Both the position numbers and the translations under genes were made by a program. From an uncultured Kiritimatiellota bacterium (GTDB lineage: Bacteria; Verrucomicrobiota; Kiritimatiellia; RFP12; DVOR01), in the NCBI GenBank assembly GCA_944389545.1, contig CALXMT010000003.1, positions 62,001-126,000 on the forward strand: DNA of 64,000 bases. Reading direction: 5' to 3'. This document shows positions 7,337 through 15,251 of the stretch, one piece after another. Each line of letters starts with the position of its first letter. Within the stretch, counting starts at the first letter, position 1. Under the pieces are notes generated by a model. The model was not told where the DNA came from and ran no database searches. It saw only the letters and a program-made list of their open reading frames with translations.

Positions 7337-7636
7337 GCCGTTTCTCCTTCGAGTCCAAATCCGGCAGAACACAAAAAGGCGTGCTCCACCCGTTCTTGTC
7401 TCCGATAGGGGCCTACCACAGCCGTGCGAGAAGACAGTACGGGGAAGCACGCCTGGGAATACCCAGACGCGCCTCCGCGATACGTTCGCCCTCGCAATGG
7501 AAGTGGTAGTTCCTATCGGGCGAAAGTATGCGTGACGCATGCTTTCATGTGTCTGAGGCGTGGTGGGAGGCCTCGCGGCGTCACCGCAACTCAAACGCCA
7601 CAAAAGTATCATTTCCCCTTATGCTTGTCAAACCAT
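7337..7636. other. Non-coding region upstream of the 372-residue protein gene, with inverted repeat
   Basis: No gene is supportable. It holds a 12-bp inverted repeat with one wobble, GAAAGTATGCGT (7522-7533) and ACGCATGCTTTC (7535-7546), about 190 bases upstream of the minus-strand ATG at 7336. This could be an operator or part of a repeat boundary. Confidence 0.45.
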
Positions 7637-7730
7637 GGGACTCCCAAAGACGCAACGCTTGCAGGAAAGATGCGGCGCTAACGTCGGGCATAGCGTCGTG
7701 GGTTCTCTCATGCACCACTTCCCTGTGCCA
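7637..7730 (-). repeat. Hairpin-tail repeat, B-type
   Basis: The tail complement AAAGACGCAACG is followed by TTGCAGGAAAGATG, GGCGCTAACG and the closing arm CTTCCCTG. Nearly identical over its left half to the copy at 5598 and in the same orientation. Confidence 0.75.
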
Positions 7731-7803
7731 AAAGGGGATAGGAAGTTGGGAAGCTTGGTTTTCTTGGAGGGGAGGTACCACACCTCTCTGTTGGAACCGA
7801 CAA

Positions 7804-7922
7804 GGCGCGAAACGGAGGGCGGCGGGCGCGGTCAGCGGCGAAGCCGCAGAGCGACCGATGGAGCCCGAGACGTTTCGTGCCCACAATTGCGTCTTTGCGG
7901 TTCCCATTTTCCCCGGGCACTG
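7804..7922 (+). repeat. Hairpin-tail repeat, C-type
   Basis: P1 arms CGCGAAACG (7806-7814) and CGTTTCGTG (7871-7879) pair with a G:U. P2 is GGGC/GCCC and P3 is GCGGC-GAA-GCCGC (7835-7847). The tail is TTGCGTCTTTGCGG, continued by TTCCCATTTTCCCCGGGCAC. Confidence 0.85.
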
Positions 7923-7966
7923 CTGTTTCTTAGACAAAGTGAGTTTTTATCTTTCGCGAATTATGG

Positions 7967-7972
7967 TATAGT
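7967..7972 (+). promoter_or_regulatory. Possible -10 box (TATAGT), near-leaderless start
   Basis: TATAGT ends nine bases before the ATG at 7982. No Shine-Dalgarno sequence is present and the -35 region is weak, so a transcript starting near 7979 would be almost leaderless. Confidence 0.35.
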
Positions 7973-7981
7973 AAAGACATC

Positions 7982-8827
7982 ATGCGCGTGCTGTTCGTGT
8001 TCATCGATGGCGTTGGCTATGGGCCGGCGGGGGAGCAAAACCCCGTCTGCCCGGAGGTTTGCCCCACGCTCTGCGCGCTGATGGACAAGGCCCCGCATTT
8101 GGACGCGTGCTTGGGCATTCCCGGACTGCCGCAGTCGGCCACCGGCCAGGCCACGCTCTACACGGGCGTCAACGCGGCGCAGGTGATGGGCCGCCACAAA
8201 GAGGGTTTCCCCGGCCCCACGCTCTGTAAGCTTTTGCAGGAGGACAACCTCTTCATCGAGGCCCGCCGCCGCGGCCTGCGCGTCTGTTTCGCCGATGCCT
8301 ATTTCGCCGACGCGCCCGAGGAGCTCGCCTCCCGCCGCTTCAAGAGCGTCACCACCATCATGTCCCTCACGGCGCCCGAGACGTTGCGTTTCCAGAAGGA
8401 TATGCTCGCGGGCCGTGCCGTGGTGCACGACATTACGCGCGCCGTGCTCGTGCCCAAGGGCTACACCGGTCCCCTCGTCACGCCCGAGGAGGCCGCCGGC
8501 CACCTGCTTACCGTGGCCGCCGAGAACGACCTGACCCTCTTCGAATATTTCCTCACCGACACCGCCGGCCACTCGCAGAACCGCGAGCGCGCCGAGGGCA
8601 TCCTCCGCACGCTCGACGCCTTCCTCAAGGAGGTCGTCGCCGGGCGTCCGGACGACACGCTCCTCGTGGTCACCTCCGACCACGGCAACATCGAGGACCT
8701 CTCTACCCGCGGCCACACCTTCAACCAGGTGCCGCTGATTGCCGTTGGCCCGCGCGAGGACGAAATCCGCGCCGGGGCCGCTTCGTTGATGGACGTAATG
8801 CCGCGCCTCCTGCGCGTGTTGGGATAA
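7982..8827 (+). CDS. Alkaline-phosphatase-superfamily metalloenzyme (phosphomutase-like)
   Basis: 281 residues of the AlkP/phosphopentomutase/iPGM superfamily. Metal ligands and nucleophile are visible: Asp9 in FVFIDGVG, Ser52 in QSATGQAT (the SATGQ nucleophile pattern of phosphoglycerate mutases), Asp193 and His197 in DTAGH, Asp233-His234 in SDHGN, and His245. It is much shorter than full iPGM (about 510 residues) and lacks the inserted phosphotransferase domain, so it is more likely a phosphatase or phosphomutase of unknown substrate. No signal peptide, hence cytoplasmic. A secreted-protein gene follows 18 bases downstream. The start is set by MRVLFVFIDG matching the fold's first strand. 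Confidence 0.82.
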   Translation: MRVLFVFIDGVGYGPAGEQNPVCPEVCPTLCALMDKAPHLDACLGIPGLPQSATGQATLYTGVNAAQVMGRHKEGFPGPTLCKLLQEDNLFIEARRRGLRVCFADAYFADAPEELASRRFKSVTTIMSLTAPETLRFQKDMLAGRAVVHDITRAVLVPKGYTGPLVTPEEAAGHLLTVAAENDLTLFEYFLTDTAGHSQNRERAEGILRTLDAFLKEVVAGRPDDTLLVVTSDHGNIEDLSTRGHTFNQVPLIAVGPREDEIRAGAASLMDVMPRLLRVLG

Positions 8828-8845
8828 TTTTAGAAAGGAACGCCC

Positions 8846-9793
8846 ATGAAACACCTCCTGTCAGCCTTTGCCTTCTGCGCCGCCCTCCCCATCTGTGCGC
8901 AGACTGCCGCCAACCTTGTTGTGAATGCCCCCGCAACGACCACTGCGGAGGAGAATTCCGTGGCGTACACGCTTAGCGAGAAGGTGAATGTCGCCACGGG
9001 TATGACCGTGCTCTTGGATGCAGACATGACCTTCACGTTGCCTTCCGCGGATCCTACAGAGCCGTCGGCTGAGGACAAGATCTCCATCATGGCCAATAAG
9101 GCCGGCGAGATTTTGATTTCCAATAGCAACGCGTGGACGAAGTCCGGTGTGACGGTCGCGGACAACGGCACCAAGCACGTGAAGATTGTCACCGTGCAGA
9201 AGGATGGCGCGCTTGCTTTTGACGTGACCATCGAGGGGATGGAGAAGCCCCTCACGGTTGCGCCCACCGCGGGTGGGACGGAGTTCTCCACGCTCGCCTT
9301 CGAGGGTGAGGGAGAGGTGAATGGCGTGGCCGTCGCTGCCGTGCCGACCGCCATCATTCCGTCTGCCTCTGGCGAGGGTGGCACGCAGGACGCGGGCCTC
9401 GTCTCCAAATACGTCACGTGGCTGAACTCCGCCGACAAGGGTGGGGCCATGCAGGGCGCCTCCGAGACGGAGCTTTCCGATGCTTTCGCGATGAATGTCG
9501 GCGGCACGCCGAAGTTGGAAGTCGTGGCCATTGACCCTAACGCCGGCGAGCATGGCACCATCACCATCAAGGGTTCTTACACGCGTAACGAAACTGAGCA
9601 AGCTGCTGACCTTGGGGCCATCAACGGCACGATTTACGTCACCTATTCCGAAACGCTGGACGGCACGGCCACAACCGCAAAGGCGGAGGTGTCCATCGCG
9701 GACGGCGAAACGGCCACCATCAATTTGCCTGAGGGCGCGGTCTTCGTGAAGGCCCGCGTCGCCCTCACGCAGCCCACCGACACCACCCTTTAA
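8846..9793 (+). CDS. Secreted protein of unknown function
   Basis: 315 residues beginning with a signal peptide (MKHLLSAFAFCAALPICAQT, likely cleaved near residue 19-21). The rest is rich in Thr, Ala, Gly and Val with short beta-prone stretches and few Lys/Arg. This is typical of secreted or surface beta-sandwich proteins. No recognised catalytic or binding motif and no second membrane segment. RBS AAAGGAA precedes the ATG at 8846. It probably shares a transcript with the upstream phosphomutase-like gene and purM 23 bases downstream, though no functional link is evident. Confidence 0.72.
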   Translation: MKHLLSAFAFCAALPICAQTAANLVVNAPATTTAEENSVAYTLSEKVNVATGMTVLLDADMTFTLPSADPTEPSAEDKISIMANKAGEILISNSNAWTKSGVTVADNGTKHVKIVTVQKDGALAFDVTIEGMEKPLTVAPTAGGTEFSTLAFEGEGEVNGVAVAAVPTAIIPSASGEGGTQDAGLVSKYVTWLNSADKGGAMQGASETELSDAFAMNVGGTPKLEVVAIDPNAGEHGTITIKGSYTRNETEQAADLGAINGTIYVTYSETLDGTATTAKAEVSIADGETATINLPEGAVFVKARVALTQPTDTTL

Positions 9794-9816
9794 TCCTTCA
9801 AGAGAGACCAAGAGAC

Positions 9817-10851
9817 ATGGAAGCAAAGCAGAGCGCATACGCCGCGGCCGGCGTGGACATTGACAAGAAGATGGGCGGCATCGAGACCATCAAGCAGATG
9901 GTCAAGAAGACGGTGACCCCCGGCGTGATCGGAGGCATCGGCAGTTTCGGCGGTCTCTTCCAGAGCCCCGGCGCCGACACCATTCTTGTGGCCTCGACCG
10001 ACGGCGTGGGCACCAAGCTGAAAGTCGCCGCGATGGCCGGCCGCCACGACACCGTGGGCCAGGACATCGTCAACCACTGCGTCAACGACATCCTGGTGCA
10101 GGGCGCCACGCCGCTCTTCTTCTTGGACTACATCGGCGCCTCGGTCTTCGATTCGGACATCTTCAACCAGGTGGTCTCCGGCCTCTGCAAGGCGTGTGCG
10201 GAGAACAGCTGCGCCCTGCTCGGCGGCGAGACGGCCGAGATGCCGGGCCTCTATCCCGTCGGCGAGTATGACCTGGTGGGCACCATCGTGGGCCAGGTGA
10301 AGAAGAGCCAGATCATCACCGGCGAGCGCATCGAGGTGGGTGACGTCCTCATCGGTCTGCCCTCCGGCGGTCTGCAGACCAACGGCTTCTCCCTGGCGCG
10401 CAAGGTGATCTTCGAGCAAGAGGGCCTCAAGCCCGAGGATCTCCTCCCCGGCACGGACACCACCTGCGCCGACGCGCTCCTGGCCGTCCACAAGAGCTTC
10501 CTCAAGCCGGTCAGCAACGTCATGGCCGCGGGCATCGACATCCACGGCATGGCCCACATCACCGGCGGCGGCTTCTACGACAACATCCCGCGCGTCCTGC
10601 CCAAGCATGTCGACGTCACCATCGACGCCGCGAGCTGGGAGGTGCCCCAGGTCTTCCGCTTCATCGGCGAGAAGGGTGGGGTGGACCGCGAGGAGATGTA
10701 CCGCGTCTTCAACATGGGCATCGGGTTCATCCTCATCGTCTCCTCCGCGGCGGTGGGCGCCACGCTCCAGGCCCTCGAGGCCGCCGGCGAGAAACCCGTC
10801 GTCATCGGCGGCGTCAATCCTGGCCACAAAAAGGTGCACGTGGTCTTCTGA
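9817..10851 (+). CDS. purM: Phosphoribosylformylglycinamidine cyclo-ligase
   Basis: 344 residues, normal length for PurM (AIR synthetase). It closes the imidazole ring of formylglycinamidine ribonucleotide using ATP, step five of purine synthesis. Diagnostic motifs are STDGVGTKL (residues 60-68) and LGGETAEMPG (135-144), plus the C-terminal MGIGF block. The N terminus YAAAGVDIDKK matches the family's conserved start, supporting the ATG at 9817 (weak AGAGA RBS). Cytoplasmic. The next gene has its own promoter, so purM is probably the last gene of the 8-10.8 kb transcript. Other de novo purine genes are not in the window. Confidence 0.96.
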   Translation: MEAKQSAYAAAGVDIDKKMGGIETIKQMVKKTVTPGVIGGIGSFGGLFQSPGADTILVASTDGVGTKLKVAAMAGRHDTVGQDIVNHCVNDILVQGATPLFFLDYIGASVFDSDIFNQVVSGLCKACAENSCALLGGETAEMPGLYPVGEYDLVGTIVGQVKKSQIITGERIEVGDVLIGLPSGGLQTNGFSLARKVIFEQEGLKPEDLLPGTDTTCADALLAVHKSFLKPVSNVMAAGIDIHGMAHITGGGFYDNIPRVLPKHVDVTIDAASWEVPQVFRFIGEKGGVDREEMYRVFNMGIGFILIVSSAAVGATLQALEAAGEKPVVIGGVNPGHKKVHVVF

Positions 10852-10863
10852 GACCCGGGCCGC

Positions 10864-10914
10864 TTGCAAAATCTTCACCAAAGCGCTATCCTAAGGGACA
10901 GAACTAAGGAGAGA
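10864..10914 (+). promoter_or_regulatory. Sigma70-type promoter and RBS of the HzsA/FGE-like gene
   Basis: TTGCAA (10864-10869), 17-base spacer, TATCCT (10887-10892). RBS AAGGAGAG (about 10906-10913) precedes the ATG at 10920. Confidence 0.65.
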
Positions 10915-10919
10915 GCGAC

Positions 10920-13900
10920 ATGAACCGTTCACGATTTTGGATTCTCTCGCTGGCCGGCATCCTTGCCGCGGCCGGCGCCACCGCCGCTGACGTGCGCTAC
11001 GTGACCGTCGACATTCCCAAGGAGAGCGCCACGCTCTCCCTGGCCGAGGTCGAGGTCATCACCAAGGATGGCAAGAACATCGCCCGTCAGGGCGCCGCCA
11101 CCCAGAGTTCCACCGCCAACAACGGCAACGCCGACCGTGCCATCGACGGCCGGACCGACGCCAACTGGGGCAGCGGCACCATCACCCACTCCGAGGAAAA
11201 CGTGCCCTTCCCCGTTTGGGAGCTCGACCTCAAGCAGGCCGTGCCCCTGGACCAGATTGAGCGCATCACCGTGTGGAACCGCGGCGAAGGCCTCGGCGGC
11301 CGTCTGAACGGCTTCCGCGTCACCGCCTCCGACGCCGACCGCAAGATTGTATGGGAAGGCAACAAGCCCAACGCCGAGCGCCAGAACATCTTCGTTCCGC
11401 AGGTGAACCGCGGCCCCCGCGTCGGTCAGACCCTCGAGACCATCCCGCAGTTGGCTGAGCGCGCCCGTCTCGCCATCCTCGCCCAGTCCATCAACATCAA
11501 CGCTCTGCGCGACGGTCTGAAGCAGTACTCCGAGAAGTATCCCGAAAACTACCCCAACGCCAAGGAGATTGCCGCCGGCATCGACGCGCTCCAGAAGCGC
11601 ATTGAGGGTGGTGACAAGGATTTCGACTCCCTCTACGCCGACTACCGCAAGTTGCAGAAGGAAATCCTCCTGCAGCACCCCGCCGTCGACTTCGATGAAA
11701 TCATCTTCATCTCCCGCGACCGCGGCACGCCCCAGGGCCTCTTCTCCAACTACGCCGGCAACACCGGCTGGCTCGCCAACAACGAAGGCACCCTTCGCGG
11801 CGGCGACTCTGGCTACAAGGGCAAGATCCTCCGTGGTCCTCTCGACCAGGACAAGGCCCCCAACCGTCAGGCCACCGTTCTGCGCGAATCTTCCGTCTAC
11901 ATGGGCGACCTCTGCCTGGACTGGGACGGCAAGACCCTCCTTATGTCCTCCGGCGAGAAGGAAAAGGGCACCCCCTGGGGCCTCTATGAGATGGACGTTG
12001 ACGGCAAGAACTGGCGCAGCGCCTACAAGAACACCGACAACGAAGTCGACATCTACGACGCTTGCTACCTCCCTGACGGCCGCATCGTCACCACCGCCTC
12101 CGTCGGCTTCCAGGGCGTGCCCTGCGTGAGCGGCGGCGACATCGTCTCCAACCTCGTCCTCATCAACAAGGACCGCACCGGCATGCGCCGTCTGACCTTC
12201 GACCAGGACTGCAACTGGAACCCCGAGGTCTATCCCAATGGCCGCCTCGTCTATCTCCGCTGGGAGTACACCGACTCCGCGCACTACTTCTCCCGCGTCA
12301 TGATGACGATGAACCAGGACGGCACCGACCAGCAGGAATTCTATGGTTCCAACTCCTACTGGCCCAACGCCATCTTCGGTCAGCAGCACATCCCCGGCAG
12401 CTCCACCAAGTTCGTCGGCATCGTCTCCGGCCACCACGGCGTCTTCCGCAAGGGCGAGCTCGTGATGTTCGACGTCTCCAAGGGCCGTATCGAGACCCAG
12501 GGCGCCGTCCACAAGTTCGGCTTCGCCGGCAAGCCCATCGAGAACATCACCAAGGACCGCCTGGTCGACAACATCAAGCCTTACTTCCTCCACCCCCGTC
12601 CGCTGAATGACGAGCTCGTCCTCGCCGCCAAGCAGGATGAGGAAGGCAAGAACTTCAAGCTGGTTCTCATCGACATCTTCGACAACTGCCTCACCCTCTG
12701 GGAGATGCCCAACGCCAGCCTCTACGAGCCCATCCCGCTCAAGGCCACCAAGCGTCCCCCCGTCCAGCCTGACCGCATCGTCCCCGATGCCAAGACCTGC
12801 AACGTCTACATGGCCAACGTCTACCGCGGCCAGAACACCCTCAAGGACGTCCCCCACGGCACCGTCAAGAAGCTCCGCGTCTTCCACTACGAATACGCGC
12901 CCCGCTACGCCGGCGGCCACTACGCCATCGGCATGGAAGGCCCGTGGGATCCTCGCGTCCTCCATGGCACCGTCGACGTTGAGGCGGACGGCTCCACCAT
13001 GTTCGTCTTCCCCGCGCAGACCCCGCTCTCCGTCCAGCCCCTCGACAGCGAAGGCCGCGCCCTCCAGCTCATGCGCTCCTGGCTCGTCGGCCAGCCCGGT
13101 GAGACCATCAGCTGCATCGGCTGCCACGAGAACCAGAACGCCGCCGCCCCCTCCGGCCAGGTGACCGCCGCCGCCCGCAAGAAACCCCAGCAGATTCAGA
13201 ACTGGTACGGGCCGCCCCGTGGCTGGGCCTTCGAGCGCGAGCTCCAGCCTGTCCTCGATGCCAAGTGCGTCGGCTGCCACAACGGCAAGACCCAGGCCAA
13301 GAACGCCATCGGCCAGCCCATCCCCAACTTCGAGTACAACCCGAAGCTTGGTTGGGGCAAGTTCTCCGAGTCCTATCTCGCCCTCCACCCCTACGTCCGT
13401 CGCAACGGCCCCGAAGGTGACTACCACGTGCTGAACCCGCTCGAGTTCCACGCCACCACCTCCGATCTCTATCAGATCCTCAAGAAGGGCCACCACGGTG
13501 TCGTCCTCACCCCCGAGGAGTGGGACCGCATCATCACCTGGATTGACCTCAACGTCCCGTACTACGGCACCTGGACCGAGTTCGGCGCCCGCCAGCGCAT
13601 GATCGACCAGCGCCGCCGCTACGAGCGTGAGACCACCAATCTCGACTTCGACCCCGAGCGCATCATCAACCCCTACAAGCCCGGCGCCATCAAGTTCTCC
13701 GCCCCCACCGGCGTGACCGTTGCCAAGCCTGCCCAGAAGCCCACCGTGGAAGGTTGGCCCTTCGACGGCGCCGCCAAGCAGGGCCAGCGCCAGACCATCA
13801 CCCTCGATGTTGGCGGCGGCAAGGCCATCACCCTTGTCAAGATTCCCGCCGGCAAGTTCGTCATGGGTTCTGACGACGAGACCAACGCCGAGGCCCCCGC

Positions 13901-14615
13901 CCACGTCGCCGCGGTGGACAAGCCCTTCTATATGGGCACCACCGAGGTTACCATGGGCATGATGCGCGAGTTCGACCCCACCTTCGAGAACGGCGTCTAC
14001 GACATGCACTACAAAGACCAGGTCCGCCGCGGCTACTTCGTGAACGACCCGGATTTCCCCGCCATCCGCGTCTCCTATGACCAGGCCCAGGCTTTCTGCG
14101 ACTGGCTCTCCAAGAAGACCGGCAAGAAGGTCCGCCTCCCCACCGAGACCGAGTGGGAATACGCCTGCCGCGCCGGCACCGACACGCCCATGAACTATGG
14201 TGACTTCAACGCCGACTTCAGCAAGCACGCCAACCTTGCCGATGTCACCATGAAGAAGCTCGCCGTCCGCGGCGTCGACCCGCAGCCCATCCGCAACCCT
14301 GACCAGTGGATGGACTACGAGAAGAAGGACCCCCGCTTCAACGATGGCGTCCTCCACCTCGCCAAGGTCGGCTCCTACCAGCCCAACGCCTTCGGTCTCT
14401 ACGACATGCATGGCAACGTCGCCGAGTGGACTACTTCGCCCTTCGTCTCCTACGAAGGCGGCCCCGGCTTCGATGGCGCCAACGCCGACCTCAAGGTCAT
14501 CCGCGGCGGTTCTTGGTATCAGCGCCAGATCCGCGCCTCCTCCGCCAACCGCTGGGGCTATCCTCAGTGGCAGCACCCCTACAACGTCGGCTTCCGCGTC
14601 GTCGTCGAGGAGTAA
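10920..14615 (+). CDS. Secreted multidomain protein: discoidin-like, HzsA-like region with two CxxCH, FGE-like C terminus
   Basis: 1,231 residues. Signal peptide (1-23), a discoidin/F5-8-C-like beta-sandwich (about 25-160), then a long region resembling the hydrazine-synthase-alpha-like beta-propeller proteins of PVC bacteria (about 250-720). CIGCH at 732-736 and CVGCH at 783-787 look like c-type haem sites. The C-terminal quarter (about 970-1231) is a formylglycine-generating-enzyme-like (SUMF1/PvdO) domain: IPAGKFVMGSDDE, LPTETEWEYACRAGT, GLYDMHGNVAEW and RGGSWYQ. The catalytic cysteines of true FGE are absent from the RGGSW region, so it is probably a binding or different-chemistry member. 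True hydrazine synthesis should not be assumed. Own promoter and terminator, so monocistronic and likely well expressed. Confidence 0.8.
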   Translation: MNRSRFWILSLAGILAAAGATAADVRYVTVDIPKESATLSLAEVEVITKDGKNIARQGAATQSSTANNGNADRAIDGRTDANWGSGTITHSEENVPFPVWELDLKQAVPLDQIERITVWNRGEGLGGRLNGFRVTASDADRKIVWEGNKPNAERQNIFVPQVNRGPRVGQTLETIPQLAERARLAILAQSININALRDGLKQYSEKYPENYPNAKEIAAGIDALQKRIEGGDKDFDSLYADYRKLQKEILLQHPAVDFDEIIFISRDRGTPQGLFSNYAGNTGWLANNEGTLRGGDSGYKGKILRGPLDQDKAPNRQATVLRESSVYMGDLCLDWDGKTLLMSSGEKEKGTPWGLYEMDVDGKNWRSAYKNTDNEVDIYDACYLPDGRIVTTASVGFQGVPCVSGGDIVSNLVLINKDRTGMRRLTFDQDCNWNPEVYPNGRLVYLRWEYTDSAHYFSRVMMTMNQDGTDQQEFYGSNSYWPNAIFGQQHIPGSSTKFVGIVSGHHGVFRKGELVMFDVSKGRIETQGAVHKFGFAGKPIENITKDRLVDNIKPYFLHPRPLNDELVLAAKQDEEGKNFKLVLIDIFDNCLTLWEMPNASLYEPIPLKATKRPPVQPDRIVPDAKTCNVYMANVYRGQNTLKDVPHGTVKKLRVFHYEYAPRYAGGHYAIGMEGPWDPRVLHGTVDVEADGSTMFVFPAQTPLSVQPLDSEGRALQLMRSWLVGQPGETISCIGCHENQNAAAPSGQVTAAARKKPQQIQNWYGPPRGWAFERELQPVLDAKCVGCHNGKTQAKNAIGQPIPNFEYNPKLGWGKFSESYLALHPYVRRNGPEGDYHVLNPLEFHATTSDLYQILKKGHHGVVLTPEEWDRIITWIDLNVPYYGTWTEFGARQRMIDQRRRYERETTNLDFDPERIINPYKPGAIKFSAPTGVTVAKPAQKPTVEGWPFDGAAKQGQRQTITLDVGGGKAITLVKIPAGKFVMGSDDETNAEAPAHVAAVDKPFYMGTTEVTMGMMREFDPTFENGVYDMHYKDQVRRGYFVNDPDFPAIRVSYDQAQAFCDWLSKKTGKKVRLPTETEWEYACRAGTDTPMNYGDFNADFSKHANLADVTMKKLAVRGVDPQPIRNPDQWMDYEKKDPRFNDGVLHLAKVGSYQPNAFGLYDMHGNVAEWTTSPFVSYEGGPGFDGANADLKVIRGGSWYQRQIRASSANRWGYPQWQHPYNVGFRVVVEE

Positions 14616-14630
14616 GCGGCATCCAACCTC

Positions 14631-14661
14631 AAAAGGCGCCCCCCACCGGGGGCGCTTTTTT
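14631..14661 (+). terminator. Rho-independent terminator
   Basis: AAAAGGCGCCCCC and GGGGGCGCTTTTTT form a GC-rich stem with a three-base loop and a T-tract, 16 bases after the 10920-14615 gene. Confidence 0.9.
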
Positions 14662-14687
14662 GTGTATTGTGGCAATAGCACCAGAAT

Positions 14688-14806
14688 ACAGGAAACCGCA
14701 AAGACGCAAGGGGAGGCGCGAACCGCTTCGGGCTCCATCGGTCGCTCTGCGGCTTCGCCGCTGACCGCGCCCGCCGCCCTCCGTTTCGCGCCTTGTCGTT
14801 TTTCCG
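14688..14806 (-). repeat. Hairpin-tail repeat, C-type
   Basis: Inverse orientation. The tail complement CCGCAAAGACGCAAG is followed by outer arms AGGCGCGAA and TTTCGCGCCTT and inner stem GCGGC-TTC-GCCGC. Confidence 0.8.
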
Positions 14807-14865
14807 AGAACTCCATCCGTCGCCCCGGAAGAGCACTTTCTGGTTTCCGTTCTCTGTTTTCAATA

Positions 14866-15003
14866 CTGTCCAGGGAAATCGGAAGCCTTCTTTTCCCGCG
14901 AGGACGCCAGTGCGCGCGAAGCCAGATGGGCTGACGCCGGTCGCTTTGCGGGCTAAATGCCCGCTGATCGCTCCCTCCCGCCCCTCGTCTTCGCGCTTAG
15001 GCC
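14866..15003 (-). repeat. Hairpin-tail repeat, D-type
   Basis: Extended tail complement GTCCAGGGAAATCGG, then CCCGCGAGGACGCC, outer arm GCGCGAAG, P2 GATGGGC-type arms, and inner stem GCGGGC-TAAAT-GCCCGC. Together with the C-type and B-type copies on either side it fills the 14.66-15.25 kb gap. Confidence 0.8.
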
Positions 15004-15030
15004 GTTGGAAAAGATTTTGGCGCAGGGAAG

Positions 15031-15131
15031 TGGGGTGCGGGAGGGCGCACGGACGTGCGCCCGGCGTTAGCGCCCCTCCTTTCCTGCAAGAATTGCGTCT
15101 TTGCGGTTCCCATTTTCCCCGGACACCATTG
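15031..15131 (+). repeat. Hairpin-tail repeat, B-type
   Basis: P1-like arms GCAGGGAAG and CTTTCCTGC. Inner stem GGGCGCACG-GA-CGTGCGCCC is perfect over 9 bp. The tail TTGCGTCTTTGCGG continues as TTCCCATTTTCCCCGGACAC. Confidence 0.85.
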
Positions 15132-15141
15132 GCCTCACCCG

Positions 15142-15213
15142 GCGCCCCATAGGGGCGCTTTCTGTTTTCCGTTTTCCGTTTTCTGTTCTCTGGGGCGGCG
15201 CAAACCGCCCCTC
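15142..15213 (-). repeat. E-type repeat (inverted)
   Basis: Hairpin GCGCCCC-ATA-GGGGCGC (15142-15158), heptad tract of TTTTCCG-like units, then hairpin GGGGCGG/CCGCCCC (15192-15211). Confidence 0.7.
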
Positions 15214-15251
15214 TTTTTGGTACAGTATGGAGAAAGAGAGGATTCGCAGAC

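Noticed and set aside
7982-8827. Full 2,3-bisphosphoglycerate-independent phosphoglycerate mutase
   Set aside because: 281 residues against about 510 and the inserted domain is missing. Only superfamily membership is supported.
10920-14615. Genuine hydrazine synthase subunit
   Set aside because: Only loose similarity to the HzsA propeller. It is fused to an FGE-like domain and the window has no other anammox gene. PVC bacteria carry many such non-anammox proteins.
10929-14816. A 1,295-codon open frame on the minus strand, opposite the HzsA/FGE-like gene
   Set aside because: Its Val/Gly/Asp/Leu/Glu-rich translation is the usual antisense shadow of a G+C-biased gene. The plus-strand product has a signal peptide, recognisable domains, promoter, RBS and terminator.
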